Part shown: piece by piece, positions 10,752-18,612 of the stretch
How the letters are laid out: every line of letters starts with the position of its first letter
How positions within the stretch are numbered: position 1 is the stretch's first letter
DNA from: Vulcanisaeta sp. JCM 14467
GTDB taxonomy: Archaea; Thermoproteota; Thermoprotei; Thermoproteales; Thermocladiaceae
Length of the DNA: 64,000 nt
Assembly: GCF_001316245.1 (NCBI RefSeq)
Contig: NZ_BBDM01000001.1
Span: 124,001-188,000, forward strand
Direction: 5' to 3'
Notes under the pieces: generated by a model
Told to the model about the DNA's origin: nothing
The model's input: the letters and a program-made list of their open reading frames with translations, nothing else
The model's database searches: none
Translations under genes and position numbers: made by a program

Positions 10752-10799
10752 GTGATGAACCCTCGTGAGATGAGCGATGAATGCAGGTGAAAGTACTGA
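10752..10799 (+). ncRNA. Candidate C/D box small RNA
   Basis: The order of motifs fits an archaeal C/D guide RNA: box C GTGATGA at 10752-10758, a weak D' (ATGA) at about 10770-10773, C' GCGATGA at 10774-10780, a 15-nt interval, and box D CTGA at 10796-10799. Total length of about 50 nt is normal. The D' box is poor and the terminal stem is weak. The target of either guide was not identified. Confidence 0.33.
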
Positions 10800-10829
10800 T
10801 CCCTGAGAATGAATCCCTACTGCAGTAAA

Positions 10830-10860
10830 CCACCCCTGGTTTACGGATATCCCAGCCCGG
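10830..10860. repeat. Inner inverted repeat, left arm (31 bp, perfect)
   Basis: These 31 bases, from CCACCCCTGGTTTACGG to CCCAGCCCGG, are the exact reverse complement of 11070-11100. The first bases also form a local TAAACCA/TGGTTTA hairpin with the preceding nucleotides. Confidence 0.9.
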
Positions 10861-11069
10861 CGGCTCACCGCCCCGGGCGCCAACCTATCCTGACTTTCCT
10901 CCAATTCTTCTTTAATCAATGTACATCCATGGCCTGCTTACGTCAGGTAGGTGGTAAGGCCCGGGGCGGTGAGGTCCTCGGCATCCTGGGTGTCCGATAG
11001 GGGCTAGTAGGGGCAGTGTCCCCGAATGGTCCCGTGTAGGGCTACCGGGCCCTGCCGAGGACTAGCCAC

Positions 11070-11100
11070 CCGGGCTGGGATATCCGTAAACCAGGGGTGG
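11070..11100. repeat. Inner inverted repeat, right arm (31 bp, perfect)
   Basis: Exact reverse complement of 10830-10860. It ends four bases before the ATG of the TnpB-like gene at 11105, so it could also be part of that gene's promoter or leader. Confidence 0.9.
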
Positions 11101-11104
11101 GAAG

Positions 11105-11818
11105 ATGCGTCCAGGATTGGAGAGGGTACAGGGGTATGTGCCTGCGCTGGGTTTGACGGTGGTGGGCTTGGATATTGGTGTTAGGCGTTCTGTGTTGGCT
11201 GTTATTGGCTCGAGGGCTAAGCTGCTTAGTGACTTGGCCGTCATATATGCTAGGCAGAATGATGTCTCGTTAATTCCACTTGGCGTGTATGATGCCTTGA
11301 CAAGGGCTTACGTGTTTAGTGTTGAGTACCCTGGGCTTGATAGGTACCGTGGTGAGGAGTTTACGGGTAGCATAGTTAGTAAGGCTTTGGGTGCCGTGGT
11401 TAGAGCTGTCCACAGTGTTATGCGTGTCCATAATGAGTTGGTTGGCCTTGCGTTTGAGGATCTTAGGCAGTTTGGTGAGCATAAGCGTGATTTGGCGAGG
11501 GCTAGGGCTGTTTGGGAGTTGATCGTGAAGAGGTTCGGCGCTGTTGAGAGTAGGTGCCTGCCGTTAGGGTGAATTGGTTCTGGGCTAGGTATAGTGGTGA
11601 GGTTTTAATGCCAGTCAATGATCAATTGCCCATAGTGCTTGTGGAGCCCGAGTACTCAAGCACCACATGCCCAAGGTGCAGTAACTACCTTGGTAGGCCC
11701 AGGGGTAGGGTGATCTGCGGTTACTGTGGCTTTGAGGGTGATAGGGACGTTATTGGCGCGATAAACGTTGCCATAAGGGGCTTCCTAATATTAATGAAGT
11801 GCGCCAGGGAGGGCCTAG
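11105..11818 (+). CDS. Compact TnpB-like RuvC nuclease (one frame break, 3' end uncertain)
   Basis: The three RuvC blocks of TnpB/IS605 OrfB nucleases are present in order: GLDIGVRRSVLAV (first Asp), VGLAFEDL (Glu) and GDRDVIGAINVAIRG (last Asp). A TnpB zinc ribbon CPRCSNYL...CGYCGFEG sits before the last block. The ribbon is reached after a frame break near 11565 (ESRCLP to AVRVNWFW). The N-terminal REC/WED region of about 200 residues in normal TnpB is absent: the protein begins about 20 residues before the first Asp. The natural stop is unclear; a TAG pair at 11816 in a neighbouring frame is plausible. No tnpA partner is nearby. Confidence 0.7.
11140..11160. repeat. Outer inverted repeat, right arm
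   Basis: GCCTGCGCTGGGTTTGACGG plus one T pairs with 10609-10629 at 20 of 21 positions. It encodes PALGLTV in the TnpB-like protein. Confidence 0.75.
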
Positions 11819-12474
11819 TAGGGGTGGCCCGAGAACCCAGGGCCGGCCCTGTAGGCCTCGTACATCCTCACCAGGGCGTTATGCACTGCGTGGACTATGG
11901 CCTTGCCTATCATTGTTACTGGCCCTGCGTAGGGCTCCTTATGGCCGTTGCTCGGCGCTACTATGGCTATTGCGTCCGAGGTGGTTCCATGCATGGCACC
12001 GCCGGTTAGCCCAGCCAGGGTTAGTGCCTTGACCTGTGCGGCTAGTGTTATTGCGTCTATCATTGCCTGTACCGTGAGTGGTCTGCCTATTATTATGGCT
12101 ATGTTTATCGTGGATTCGCCGGCGCCGTTTGTTATTACGTCGTCTCCGTCTATCCTGTATGGGTTGGTTAGGCCCATGGTTATTGATACCTCCACCTCAA
12201 TGCCATTAATGACCTCCCCATGAATTACGTGGTTCCTCGGTAGTTCTGTAGCCGTTAAAAAGGTTATTGCTTCGTCGCTGTTTATTGCTAATTCCCTGTG
12301 TGTCCTCGTGACTTCCTCGATTGGGTCTTCCATGAAGTTCTTTGGTACTTGGTGGTGTATTATGTGCCTTATGCCGTTTCTTAGCCCTCCATCTACCGTG
12401 TTCGTTAATGCCGTGGCTTCCTCGCTTAGTGTTATTATTATGTTCCTGCCTAGGTATTTGACGTCTTTTATCAT
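11815..12474 (-). CDS. cbiZ: Adenosylcobinamide amidohydrolase (CbiZ-like)
   Basis: CbiZ hydrolyses adenosylcobinamide to adenosylcobyric acid so that salvaged corrinoids can re-enter coenzyme B12 synthesis. Family blocks visible are TMGLTNPYRIDGDD, GAGESTINIAIIIGRPLT, AMIDAITLAAQVKALTLAGL and GTTSDAIAIVAPSNG. The length, 219 residues, is normal and the gene is intact. The ATG at 12474 lies about 32 nt below a GCTTAAAATC box. It converges with the TnpB-like gene, whose open frame would otherwise run antisense through this gene. No other cobalamin genes are in the window. Confidence 0.8.
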   Translation of the reverse strand: MIKDVKYLGRNIIITLSEEATALTNTVDGGLRNGIRHIIHHQVPKNFMEDPIEEVTRTHRELAINSDEAITFLTATELPRNHVIHGEVINGIEVEVSITMGLTNPYRIDGDDVITNGAGESTINIAIIIGRPLTVQAMIDAITLAAQVKALTLAGLTGGAMHGTTSDAIAIVAPSNGHKEPYAGPVTMIGKAIVHAVHNALVRMYEAYRAGPGFSGHPY

Positions 12475-12835
12475 GGCAATTAATGTAAGCCTATTCCCGT
12501 GATTTTAAGCGATACTGTGTTGTAAGTAAGTGGTTAGCTGGGCTATTGGGCTTAAGTTAATGGCGTTAATGTTGCCCTGATTAATTATGCACTGAAGGGG
12601 TTCATCGCTAGGCGTGGGTTCATGAACTGCTGCATAGAGGTACTTACCTAGGTTTTGTGGGTACGGCATTTATGGATAAATAATGCGGATAAGAATTATG
12701 CCGTAAAGTATGATTAAGTTAGTGAGTGGTTGTATCTGCTCATGAATGGGTCATCATTAACTCAGCTAACTCTGGCATCGTCACGATTTTTGTATTAGGC
12801 TTACTCCTTTAAAGGGGTTTCGTTACCTGCGCATT
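12475..12835. other. Intergenic region, no gene recognised
   Basis: This gap of 361 bases lies between the divergent cbiZ and cyclodeaminase-family genes. It holds their two promoters, including a CTTTAAAGG box at about 12806-12814 for the downstream gene. A 30-codon frame near 12555-12650 (NYALKGFIARRGF) is too short and lacks a start signal. I see no RNA gene or repeat. Confidence 0.5.
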
Positions 12836-13789
12836 GTGTTGTTGGTTAGGGAGTTTGAGGTTGATGAGTTGGTTTCCTTTGATGATGCGATTAGGATTGT
12901 TGAGGATGGATTTAAGCTACTGGGTAGTGGTGGGGCCGTTAACCTGCCTAGGCGTAGGGCGATTGTTAGTGGGGCTGTGCTTCACGTGCTCCAGGGCGTA
13001 GTCCTTGGCGATTACAAAGTCGCTGGTTTGAAGACATACCTAAGCACTAGGCGCGGAACCAGGTTTGTAGTCGTATTATTCAGTCTCGATAGTGGTGAGT
13101 TGCTGGCCATTATTGAGGCTGATAGGCTTGGTCAGCTCAGGACTGGTGCTGCGAGTGCTGTGGCTACGAAGTACATGGCGAGGAGGGACTCAACCGTGCT
13201 GGGTATTGTTGGTGCTGGAGTTCAGGCCAGGGCCCAGTTCGAGGCGCTTAGTAGGGTGTTGAGCCTTAGGTTGGTTAAGGTGTTTAGTAGGACTCGTGAG
13301 CATGCGGAGGACTTTGCCAGGTTCATTAGGTCCAGGGGGTTCGACGCAGTCGTCGCCAGCGACTATGAGGATGCCTGTAGGGGCGTTGACGTACTGGTTA
13401 CGGCCACTAACTCCAAGGACCCGTTCATAAGGGGTTCGTACTTGAGCCCTGGCATGCACATAAACGCAATTGGGAGCAACTGGATTGGTCGAGCTGAGCT
13501 TACGCCCGACGCGGTGCTTAGCTGATGTTATTGTTGTTGATGATGTTAGTCAGGCCAGGGAGGAGGCTGGTGACCTGGTCATGGCTGGTGAGACCGTTTG
13601 GTCGAGGGTTGTCCCGTTGGCCGACGTGGTGGTCGGTAAGGCGAGGGGTAGGCTGGGTGATGAGTCGATAACGATATTTAAGTCCCTGGGCATTGCGTGG
13701 AGGACCTGGTACTTGCGAAGTTGATCTATGACAGAGCCATTAAGGAGGGGAAGGGCGTCGAGATCGAGTTCAGAGGCACATTTAGGTGA
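12836..13789 (+). CDS. Ornithine cyclodeaminase / mu-crystallin family dehydrogenase (two frame breaks)
   Basis: This family contains NAD(P)-dependent ornithine cyclodeaminase and archaeal alanine dehydrogenase. Visible are the substrate-side block NLPRRRAIVSG, the Lys-containing VAGLKTYLS, the conserved EADRLGQLRTGAASAVATKY, the Rossmann motif VLGIVGAGVQARAQ and INAIGSNW. Breaks near 13520 and 13705 separate DVIVVDDVSQAREEAGD and the C-terminus VEDLVLAKLIYDRAIKEGK. Joined length is about 317 residues, as expected. The GTG start lies about 26 nt below CTTTAAAGG. Sequence does not decide between alanine dehydrogenase and cyclodeaminase activity. Confidence 0.85.
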
Positions 13790-14153
13790 GCGGGTCAAAG
13801 TAGGTAGCCGCCCTCTGGCCCTATCTCCTCGAGCTCGCCAGTCCTTGGGTTGACCTTAAACCCAAGTGACTCGAGGGCGTAGACGCCGAGTAGTGGTGTT
13901 GGTGTTTTTAGGGCCGCTATCATCACGGGGCCTTTCCTGCCCTTGACTTCGGCCTGGCTACGTAGACCCTTGCCGTCTCCCTAGAGCCGTTAGCCATCAT
14001 TAGCTCAACGGTAAATGGCGTCTCGATTAGGCCCAGCTCCCTGGCTGTGTCTGGGTCTAGGACTACGTATGTTGAGCCCGTATCCACGAGCATTCTAAGT
14101 GTCTTAGAGCCTTGACTCCCTCTGATTGTTACATCGACATATACATGGCCCAC
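13782..14153 (-). CDS. Retropepsin-like aspartic protease domain protein (one frame break)
   Basis: The motif LRMLVDTGSTYVVLD is a retroviral-type aspartyl protease active-site signature (hydrophobic-Asp-Thr-Gly-Ser). The later LMMANGSRETARVYVA flap-like strand and LKTPTPLLGVYALESLGFKV complete a single-domain pepsin fold of about 123 residues. Such domains normally act as dimers. One base is lost near 13950. A GCTTAAAT box overlaps the ATG at 14177 and lies about 26 nt before GTG 14153, so I place the leaderless start at 14153. Its stop overlaps the convergent dehydrogenase gene by 8 nt. The substrate is unknown. Confidence 0.7.
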
Positions 14154-14177
14154 ATTATCATAATGAGGTCCTTGCAT

Positions 14178-14520
14178 TTAAGCCTTACTGCGTAATATAG
14201 CTTATTCTTATTTTCCTCATCACATTATATCCAGGATTATTCTTTATGAATATTTAATATTTAATATTCATAAGTTTAACAACGGATGTATCAATTCATC
14301 GAACCTTAAGTTCATTGACATAATTTTAATAATATTCTGTATAGGTGCTTTAATGATACGCCTTACTTGGTGTCTCGTTTATTCATAAATGTTGGCATAG
14401 ATGATGTTTCCTAATGGCATCCCATATTTATCTCTGAGAATTTAGAGGACGGAGTATTTTTATCGTGACTATTGCCGTGCTTAATGCTATTCCCATAATT
14501 ATGTTTAGTTTTAGAGTTTA
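14178..14520. other. AT-rich intergenic region
   Basis: This 343-base gap is strongly AT-rich with several TATA-like stretches. An imperfect palindrome has 9-bp arms at 14246-14254 and 14263-14271 (ATGAATATT/AATATTCAT). I find no open frame or RNA gene. It separates the retropepsin-like gene, whose promoter is here, from the end of the nucleotidyltransferase gene. Confidence 0.5.
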
Positions 14521-15096
14521 TTATTTGCGATTGGCATTGATAAAGTTGAGGACATTTGTTAGGTCGTTGAGTGTGTCTATGTCTATTAGGACCTCTGGTC
14601 CGCACTCCACGGTGCAGACGTCGCCTCGGTTCTTCAGTATTTCCCTCGCCCCAACGTCGCCGTTTAGTCTCATTAGTTCCTGGAATAGGGATTTATGGAT
14701 TAGTACCGGGTTTCCCCTGATGCCCCTATGCGTTGGTGCTACGGCACTGCAGCCCTGGTGATACGCACCTATTATCCTCGTTATTGTCTCCCGAGTTATT
14801 AGCGGCATGTCGGCTAGTACTATGAGTACCGCATCGTAGTCCTGGAAGAAGCGTATTCCGAGCCTTATTGAGGTGCTCATCCCATCCCTGTATTGTGGGT
14901 TGTAGATCACGACCTCACTGCTTAGGTAGGGCATTAACTCATTGGCGTAGGCACCAACAATGACCACCCTATCGAGCCCGTTCAGTGCCCTTAAGACCCT
15001 CGATATGACTGGCTCACTACCTATCCTGACAAGCAACTTATTGCCGCCGAACCTCCTACCCTCGCCGGCGGCTAGTACCACTGCGCCTATCCTCAT
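14521..15096 (-). CDS. MobA/MocA-like nucleotidyltransferase
   Basis: This is an NTP-transferase-3 fold enzyme, a family that makes molybdenum cofactor dinucleotides (MobA, MocA) or related activated compounds. The nucleotide-binding start IGAVVLAAGEGRRFGGNKLL is canonical, with Lys in GGNKLL. VLIVLADMPLIT gives the metal-binding Asp, and GIRGNPVLI and LIDIDTLNDL match the C-terminal half. The 192 residues are close to MocA (about 195) and the gene is intact. I choose ATG 15096 over the GTG one codon upstream. No molybdoenzyme genes are adjacent, so the substrate is not fixed. Confidence 0.8.
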   Translation of the reverse strand: MRIGAVVLAAGEGRRFGGNKLLVRIGSEPVISRVLRALNGLDRVVIVGAYANELMPYLSSEVVIYNPQYRDGMSTSIRLGIRFFQDYDAVLIVLADMPLITRETITRIIGAYHQGCSAVAPTHRGIRGNPVLIHKSLFQELMRLNGDVGAREILKNRGDVCTVECGPEVLIDIDTLNDLTNVLNFINANRK

Positions 15097-15238
15097 CACT
15101 AATCAAGGTCACTAATAAGTGGGCAGATATTAATCTCGCTGTGATTATTAATCATAAATTCATAACTTGAGTCGGGATTGGCGTAACCCATTATGGTTGA
15201 CTTCACGGTGTTTCCGAGGTCATCACTGTAGCCAACAT

Positions 15239-15550
15239 TTACATTGGCATTACCAAGCCTAGGTACTTGGTGATGATTGCCATGGATGCTACGGCCATTA
15301 CTATGGCAAGCATTACAATGATTACGGCTTTGTTGTACGCAGTGCTGTTATGCCTAGCGTTAACCTTAGGGCTAGCCCTATTCGTAATTATGGATTCAAG
15401 GTTTACCCTATCCAGTGTGCCTATGTAGTGCCAGATCCTGCCGTGCCTAACGTAGACGTAGGGTCTCGAACCATCAACCCTAAGAATCACGGTACCCTCA
15501 GCTCCACACCTGGGACACCTGCCCCTGCCCACTATGTAGTGCTTACCCAT
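15239..15550 (-). CDS. Zinc-ribbon protein with C-terminal membrane helix
   Basis: The N-terminus contains CPRCGAEG followed by a strand-rich GTVILRVDGSRPYVYVRHG and WHYIGTL, a pattern I know from small archaeal zinc-ribbon proteins. Only one CxxC pair is visible, so the metal site may need a dimer partner or be degenerate. The C-terminus is one clear transmembrane helix (VIIVMLAIVMAVASMAII). It stands alone on the minus strand. The role is unknown; a membrane-tethered nucleic-acid or protein binder is only a guess. Confidence 0.55.
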   Translation of the reverse strand: MGKHYIVGRGRCPRCGAEGTVILRVDGSRPYVYVRHGRIWHYIGTLDRVNLESIITNRASPKVNARHNSTAYNKAVIIVMLAIVMAVASMAIITKYLGLVMPM

Positions 15551-15607
15551 GGTGTATAAGGAGAATAAAGGGAGGTATTTTTAAGGGTTCCTGTTGGCCT
15601 TAAATCA

Positions 15608-15945
15608 TCAGTCCTCTATTGATGACTCATGCTCATCCTCATATTGACAGGGCAGTCCACCAGTCACGTTGTAGGCCGTTGCATTGGCTTGGATGCGACC
15701 TGCTCACCGCACTGGAATTCTCCCTGAAATTCACCGTGTCGTGTGCAGTTGATGGCTTGTGTAATATTGGTTGTGCCAATACCCAATGCGTTGTTGGTAT
15801 TTACGCCCTGTGTATTAACCGTGGATTGGGCATTACCGTACTGCGTCTGTGCCATTACCACCAGTACTGCCAGTGCCGTTGCCAACGCTGTGATTACCAG
15901 TACGTACCTTACCAGCCCCATACCGGTCACGATGTGGGCGGGCAT
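15608..15945 (-). CDS. Small membrane-anchored exported protein (one frame break)
   Basis: From ATG 15945 the product begins with an N-terminal hydrophobic segment (LVRYVLVITALATALAVLVVM). An Asn/Thr/Gln-rich extracytoplasmic region follows (NAQSTVNTQGVNTNNALGI) with sequons, and then Cys-containing FQCGEQ. A frame break near 15690 leads to ANATAYNVTGGLPCQYEDEHE and a TGA at 15608. About 112 residues in total. No family recognised. The ATG at 15921 is an alternative start. Confidence 0.45.
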
Positions 15946-16065
15946 GCTACAAATAGGGTTTCTCCGTGGAATGTCTCGTGGGTTTACCTGGAACTTTGTA
16001 CGCACGGGCAGGGAAGCCGCGTGTTGCGCATAACCCTTATTAATCTACCGTAGACTCCACTAGCG

Positions 16066-16645
16066 ATGATTGAGTACGTGTTTAAGGGGCCGCTTGGCTA
16101 TGGCTTGGTTTTTGTATTGATGGTTCTCGAGGGGATGTCACTGCCGGTGCCCAGTGAGGTTGTCATGCCACTCGTTGGTTACTACGCATCGTTGGGGCTT
16201 GTGGACCGGTCCTTGGCGTGTTGATTGGTACGTTCGGTAGTTTGGCTGGTTCATTAATTGATTATTACATAGCTACTACCTGGGTATACCGTTCCTGCTT
16301 AGGTATGGCAGGTTATTCGGCATTGATAGGGGTAAGCTCGATGTCCTGAGTAGGTGGTTTAACAGGTATGGCGTGGCTGCGGTATTTGGCTTTAGGTTCC
16401 TGCCTGGGTTTAGGGCGTTGATATCGTTCCCAGCGGGTCTTGCGGGCATGAGGGTTGCGGGCTTCGTTATTGTTACGTTCCTTGGGCATTTAATATGGGA
16501 TTCGGTATTGGTCTACATTGGTTATGCGTTTGTGGGTCAATGGTTGGTCATAATAGGCTTAATTGATAAGTACCTGTACATCACTGCGCTCATTGTGGTA
16601 ATTGTGATAATCACGTATGTAGTAGTTAGGCTCCGTTTTAAGTAA
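16066..16645 (+). CDS. DedA family membrane protein (two frame breaks)
   Basis: DedA/SNARE-associated proteins are polytopic membrane proteins linked to lipid carrier recycling and envelope homeostasis in bacteria; the archaeal role is less clear. Family blocks are GLVFVLMVLEGMSLPVPSEVVMP, FGIDRGKLDVLSRWFNRYG and FGFRFLPGFRALISFPAGLAGM, with the conserved Arg in the F-x-R-FLPG-R stretch. C-terminal helices follow (VIVTFLGHLIWDSVLVYIG). Breaks occur near 16215 and near 16275. Joined length is about 193 residues, typical. The ATG lies about 26 nt below a CCTTATTAA box. Confidence 0.8.
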
Positions 16646-16734
16646 TTCATCTTAACGATGCATCCGCCAAATGTCGTTATGGTGCGTTACAACGCATTTG
16701 AGTCACAGCAATGGGGGTTGGTGTGTTGAGTTGA

Positions 16735-17163
16735 TTAATCACGTTTATTGCCAGGCTTTAGAAATTGATTGCTAATACCAACGTAATTAATCATCAGAGG
16801 ATCCGATGCTCTCCTCCTACCGTGCCTCACGATCCTTATCCTAGTCCTTAGTGGTACGTGGAGTCCAACTCTCTCGAGTATTTGGTATAGTTCGTAGTCC
16901 TGGAGCTCACTCAGTTGACCGCTTAGGTGTAACTCCACGAGTTGTTTGAATACTTGAATGGCGGTATCACCATAGAGCCGCAGTGCATTGTCTATTATTT
17001 CCCCAGCCCTATCGCCCCTGGTCATCTGCCTAATCAATTGAATAACCTCATCGCGGGTGAGTTCACGCTTGGTAGTGGTCTTCTGCTGTGCCTTGTTTAT
17101 CATTTCCATCATTATCTTCATCATTATCCTCCTCCTCTCTATCTCGTCTATGTCCGTGCCCAT
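16735..17163 (-). CDS. PDCD5/TFAR19-like DNA-binding protein (tentative)
   Basis: The protein has a charged Arg/Met-rich N-terminal helix (DEIERRRIMMKIMMEMINKA), a central helical bundle, and the C-terminal sequence VELHLSGQLSELQDYELYQILE, then RTRIRIVRHGRRR. That order and the final basic strand resemble archaeal PDCD5-related DNA-binding proteins (LAxSGQL-x-ITDEEL-L and a basic end). At 142 residues it is somewhat longer than the usual 110-120. No operon partner. The similarity is moderate and could be a general helical-bundle resemblance. Confidence 0.45.
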   Translation of the reverse strand: MGTDIDEIERRRIMMKIMMEMINKAQQKTTTKRELTRDEVIQLIRQMTRGDRAGEIIDNALRLYGDTAIQVFKQLVELHLSGQLSELQDYELYQILERVGLHVPLRTRIRIVRHGRRRASDPLMINYVGISNQFLKPGNKRD

Positions 17164-17258
17164 TGCAGATTAATAATTAATTATTAGCCCTTAAAAAGGC
17201 TTGGTTGCTTTCTCATTGTCGATAGCTTTATTAATTAACCCCCAGTAATTACTGTGTC

Positions 17259-18001
17259 GTGGAGTTACTCGTTAGTGTTAAGCCGATTAGGGACTTGCCA
17301 AGGCTGAGCGCAGCGGCGGAGCTTGACGTTAGGGGTTTCCCCGACCTTGATAAGTTCCTGCCTGCTCTCGCGGTGGAGCTTGAGGATCTTGGGCTTAGGA
17401 TTGGGCAGGTTAGGGTTGGTTACCTAAGGAGGAGGGGTGATGCGGAGAGGTTCGTCGCACTCCTTGACTACTTGAATGTGGACTCCATGGTTGCTAGGCC
17501 TGGGATCAACGACGTGAATACACTGGCCGAACTCCTGGACGAAGCCTCGATGTACGGTGTCAGGGTCATTTGGGAGTTTGGCGTTGGTAGGTTCCTTAGG
17601 GATCCCAGCGAGGTTAATGAATTTGCGAACGAGGTCTCGCCGCATAGGCTTGGTCTCGCCCTTCACGTGGCCAGGGAGAGGGGTTTGAGGGATTTTGTCA
17701 GGAGGTTTGTGGAGTTGAGTGGGTACGTCAAGGCAGTGTATCTAAGCAATAAGAGGGCCGGCTCCTTTGGCCTGCCCATTTTCGAGGGTTCGATAGACTA
17801 CCTGAGACTTATGAAGGTCCTCCAGGTGCTTAGGTATGACGAGAATGTGGTGCTGCACTACCTACGAGTTACTACGGCAGGTATAACACGGACCTTGAGG
17901 TACTTAACTCATTCATGAACTCCCTAGGTGGTGGCGGTGCTGATAGGAGGTTGATTAAGTCGATAGAGAGGATCGTGAGTGAGGTCCTCAATCAACAATG
18001 A
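17259..18001 (+). CDS. Sugar-phosphate isomerase/epimerase-like TIM-barrel protein (frame break)
   Basis: Repeated strand-helix units (VAVELEDLGLRIGQVRVGYL, RFVALLDYLNVDSMVA, GVRVIWEFGVG, HRLGLALHVARE, YVKAVYLSNKR) suggest a TIM barrel like the xylose-isomerase/AP-endonuclease-2 superfamily. Metal ligands cannot be assigned with confidence. After a break near 17865 the frame continues as YYGRYNTDLEVLNSFMNSL and ends at 18001, giving about 247 residues. The GTG start lies about 28 nt below a CTTTATTAATTAA box. The substrate is unknown. Confidence 0.5.
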
Positions 18002-18008
18002 ATCTCCA

Positions 18009-18494
18009 CTAGGCATTACCCTTGAGGATTCTCCTAGTCTCATTGAGCATTTTCTTAACCTTCTCAGCACCAACCCTGACGTAGTCCATGGTTAACCTTC
18101 CCTCGTGGAATCCCCATACATGTAGGTCATAGGCTGCATTCCAGCCGTCAACTACCCAATCACCCAACCTGCTTGCCAAGGTCTTACTAGCCATGCTTAG
18201 TAGGTACGTGTACCACCTACCCTCAGCCAAGAACCTTTCATACTCCCTAGTCCTAAACCTCTCGGCCAATGCTTTAACGATCTCCTCTGCGGCCTTGTAC
18301 GCCTTCTCACTGGCTTGAACAGCATCGCCTTTGCTGGCGTACTCCTCGTACTCCATCATGTACTTCTCGGCGAGTTTGATCCTCTCGATTGAGCTTTCGT
18401 TAGGGTCCTTAACACTCAATGCATCTAGTAATAGGTCATTGATGTCGATCCCCCTCTCAATCAATTTCCTAATTAACTCCATTAACTCCTCCAT
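18009..18494 (-). CDS. PaREP1 family protein
   Basis: This helical protein carries the PaREP1/PaREP8 (PF05942) signature: IKLAEKYMMEYEEYASKGD, AVQASEKAYKAAEEIVKALAE, a Trp-Tyr linker, and AAYDLHVWGFHEGRL near the C-terminus. The family is largely restricted to Thermoproteales and its function is unknown; its helical pairs resemble HEPN-like bundles, but that is inference. The start at ATG 18494 lies about 26 nt below a CTTAAGTA box; the frame is open further to 18542. It is intact, unlike the copy at the left edge, and converges with the TIM-barrel gene. Confidence 0.8.
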   Translation of the reverse strand: MEELMELIRKLIERGIDINDLLLDALSVKDPNESSIERIKLAEKYMMEYEEYASKGDAVQASEKAYKAAEEIVKALAERFRTREYERFLAEGRWYTYLLSMASKTLASRLGDWVVDGWNAAYDLHVWGFHEGRLTMDYVRVGAEKVKKMLNETRRILKGNA

Positions 18495-18612
18495 TGCTAA
18501 TTGATTCACGAGCCACATACTTAAGCACTTTCCCGCACTCATTCAATGGTAAGGATAGGGGATTCATTAATGATTACCTTCAATTTTTAGGTGCGTTAGT
18601 TTTTGAGGATTA

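Larger units (their letters stand above)
10830..11100. other. Palindromic structured element (MITE-like or structured RNA)
   Basis: A perfect 31-bp inverted repeat encloses 209 nt that fold into two further domains. Hairpin A has 15 perfect base pairs (10864-10878 with 10959-10973) and an inner stem of 11 pairs (10883-10894 with 10942-10952) around an AT-rich loop. Hairpin B has 10 perfect pairs (10974-10983 with 11053-11062) containing a small GGGG/CCCC hairpin. Nested perfect pairing on this scale is not accidental. It could be a terminal-inverted-repeat element or a multi-branch RNA; the sequence alone does not decide. It ends 4 nt before the TnpB-like start. Confidence 0.65.

Noticed and set aside
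10861-10920. Minus strand GAGGAAAGTC (10892-10901) resembles the RNase P core
   Set aside because: The other conserved RNase P blocks are not in a consistent order, and the string lies in the loop of hairpin A. A covariance search would be needed.
11819-12009. Continuation of the TnpB-like frame
   Set aside because: It runs antisense through cbiZ and has no zinc-ribbon-tail homology; cbiZ coding explains the openness.
12555-12650. 30-codon frame with NYALKGFIARRGF, possibly a transposase tail
   Set aside because: Too short, without start signal or upstream homology.
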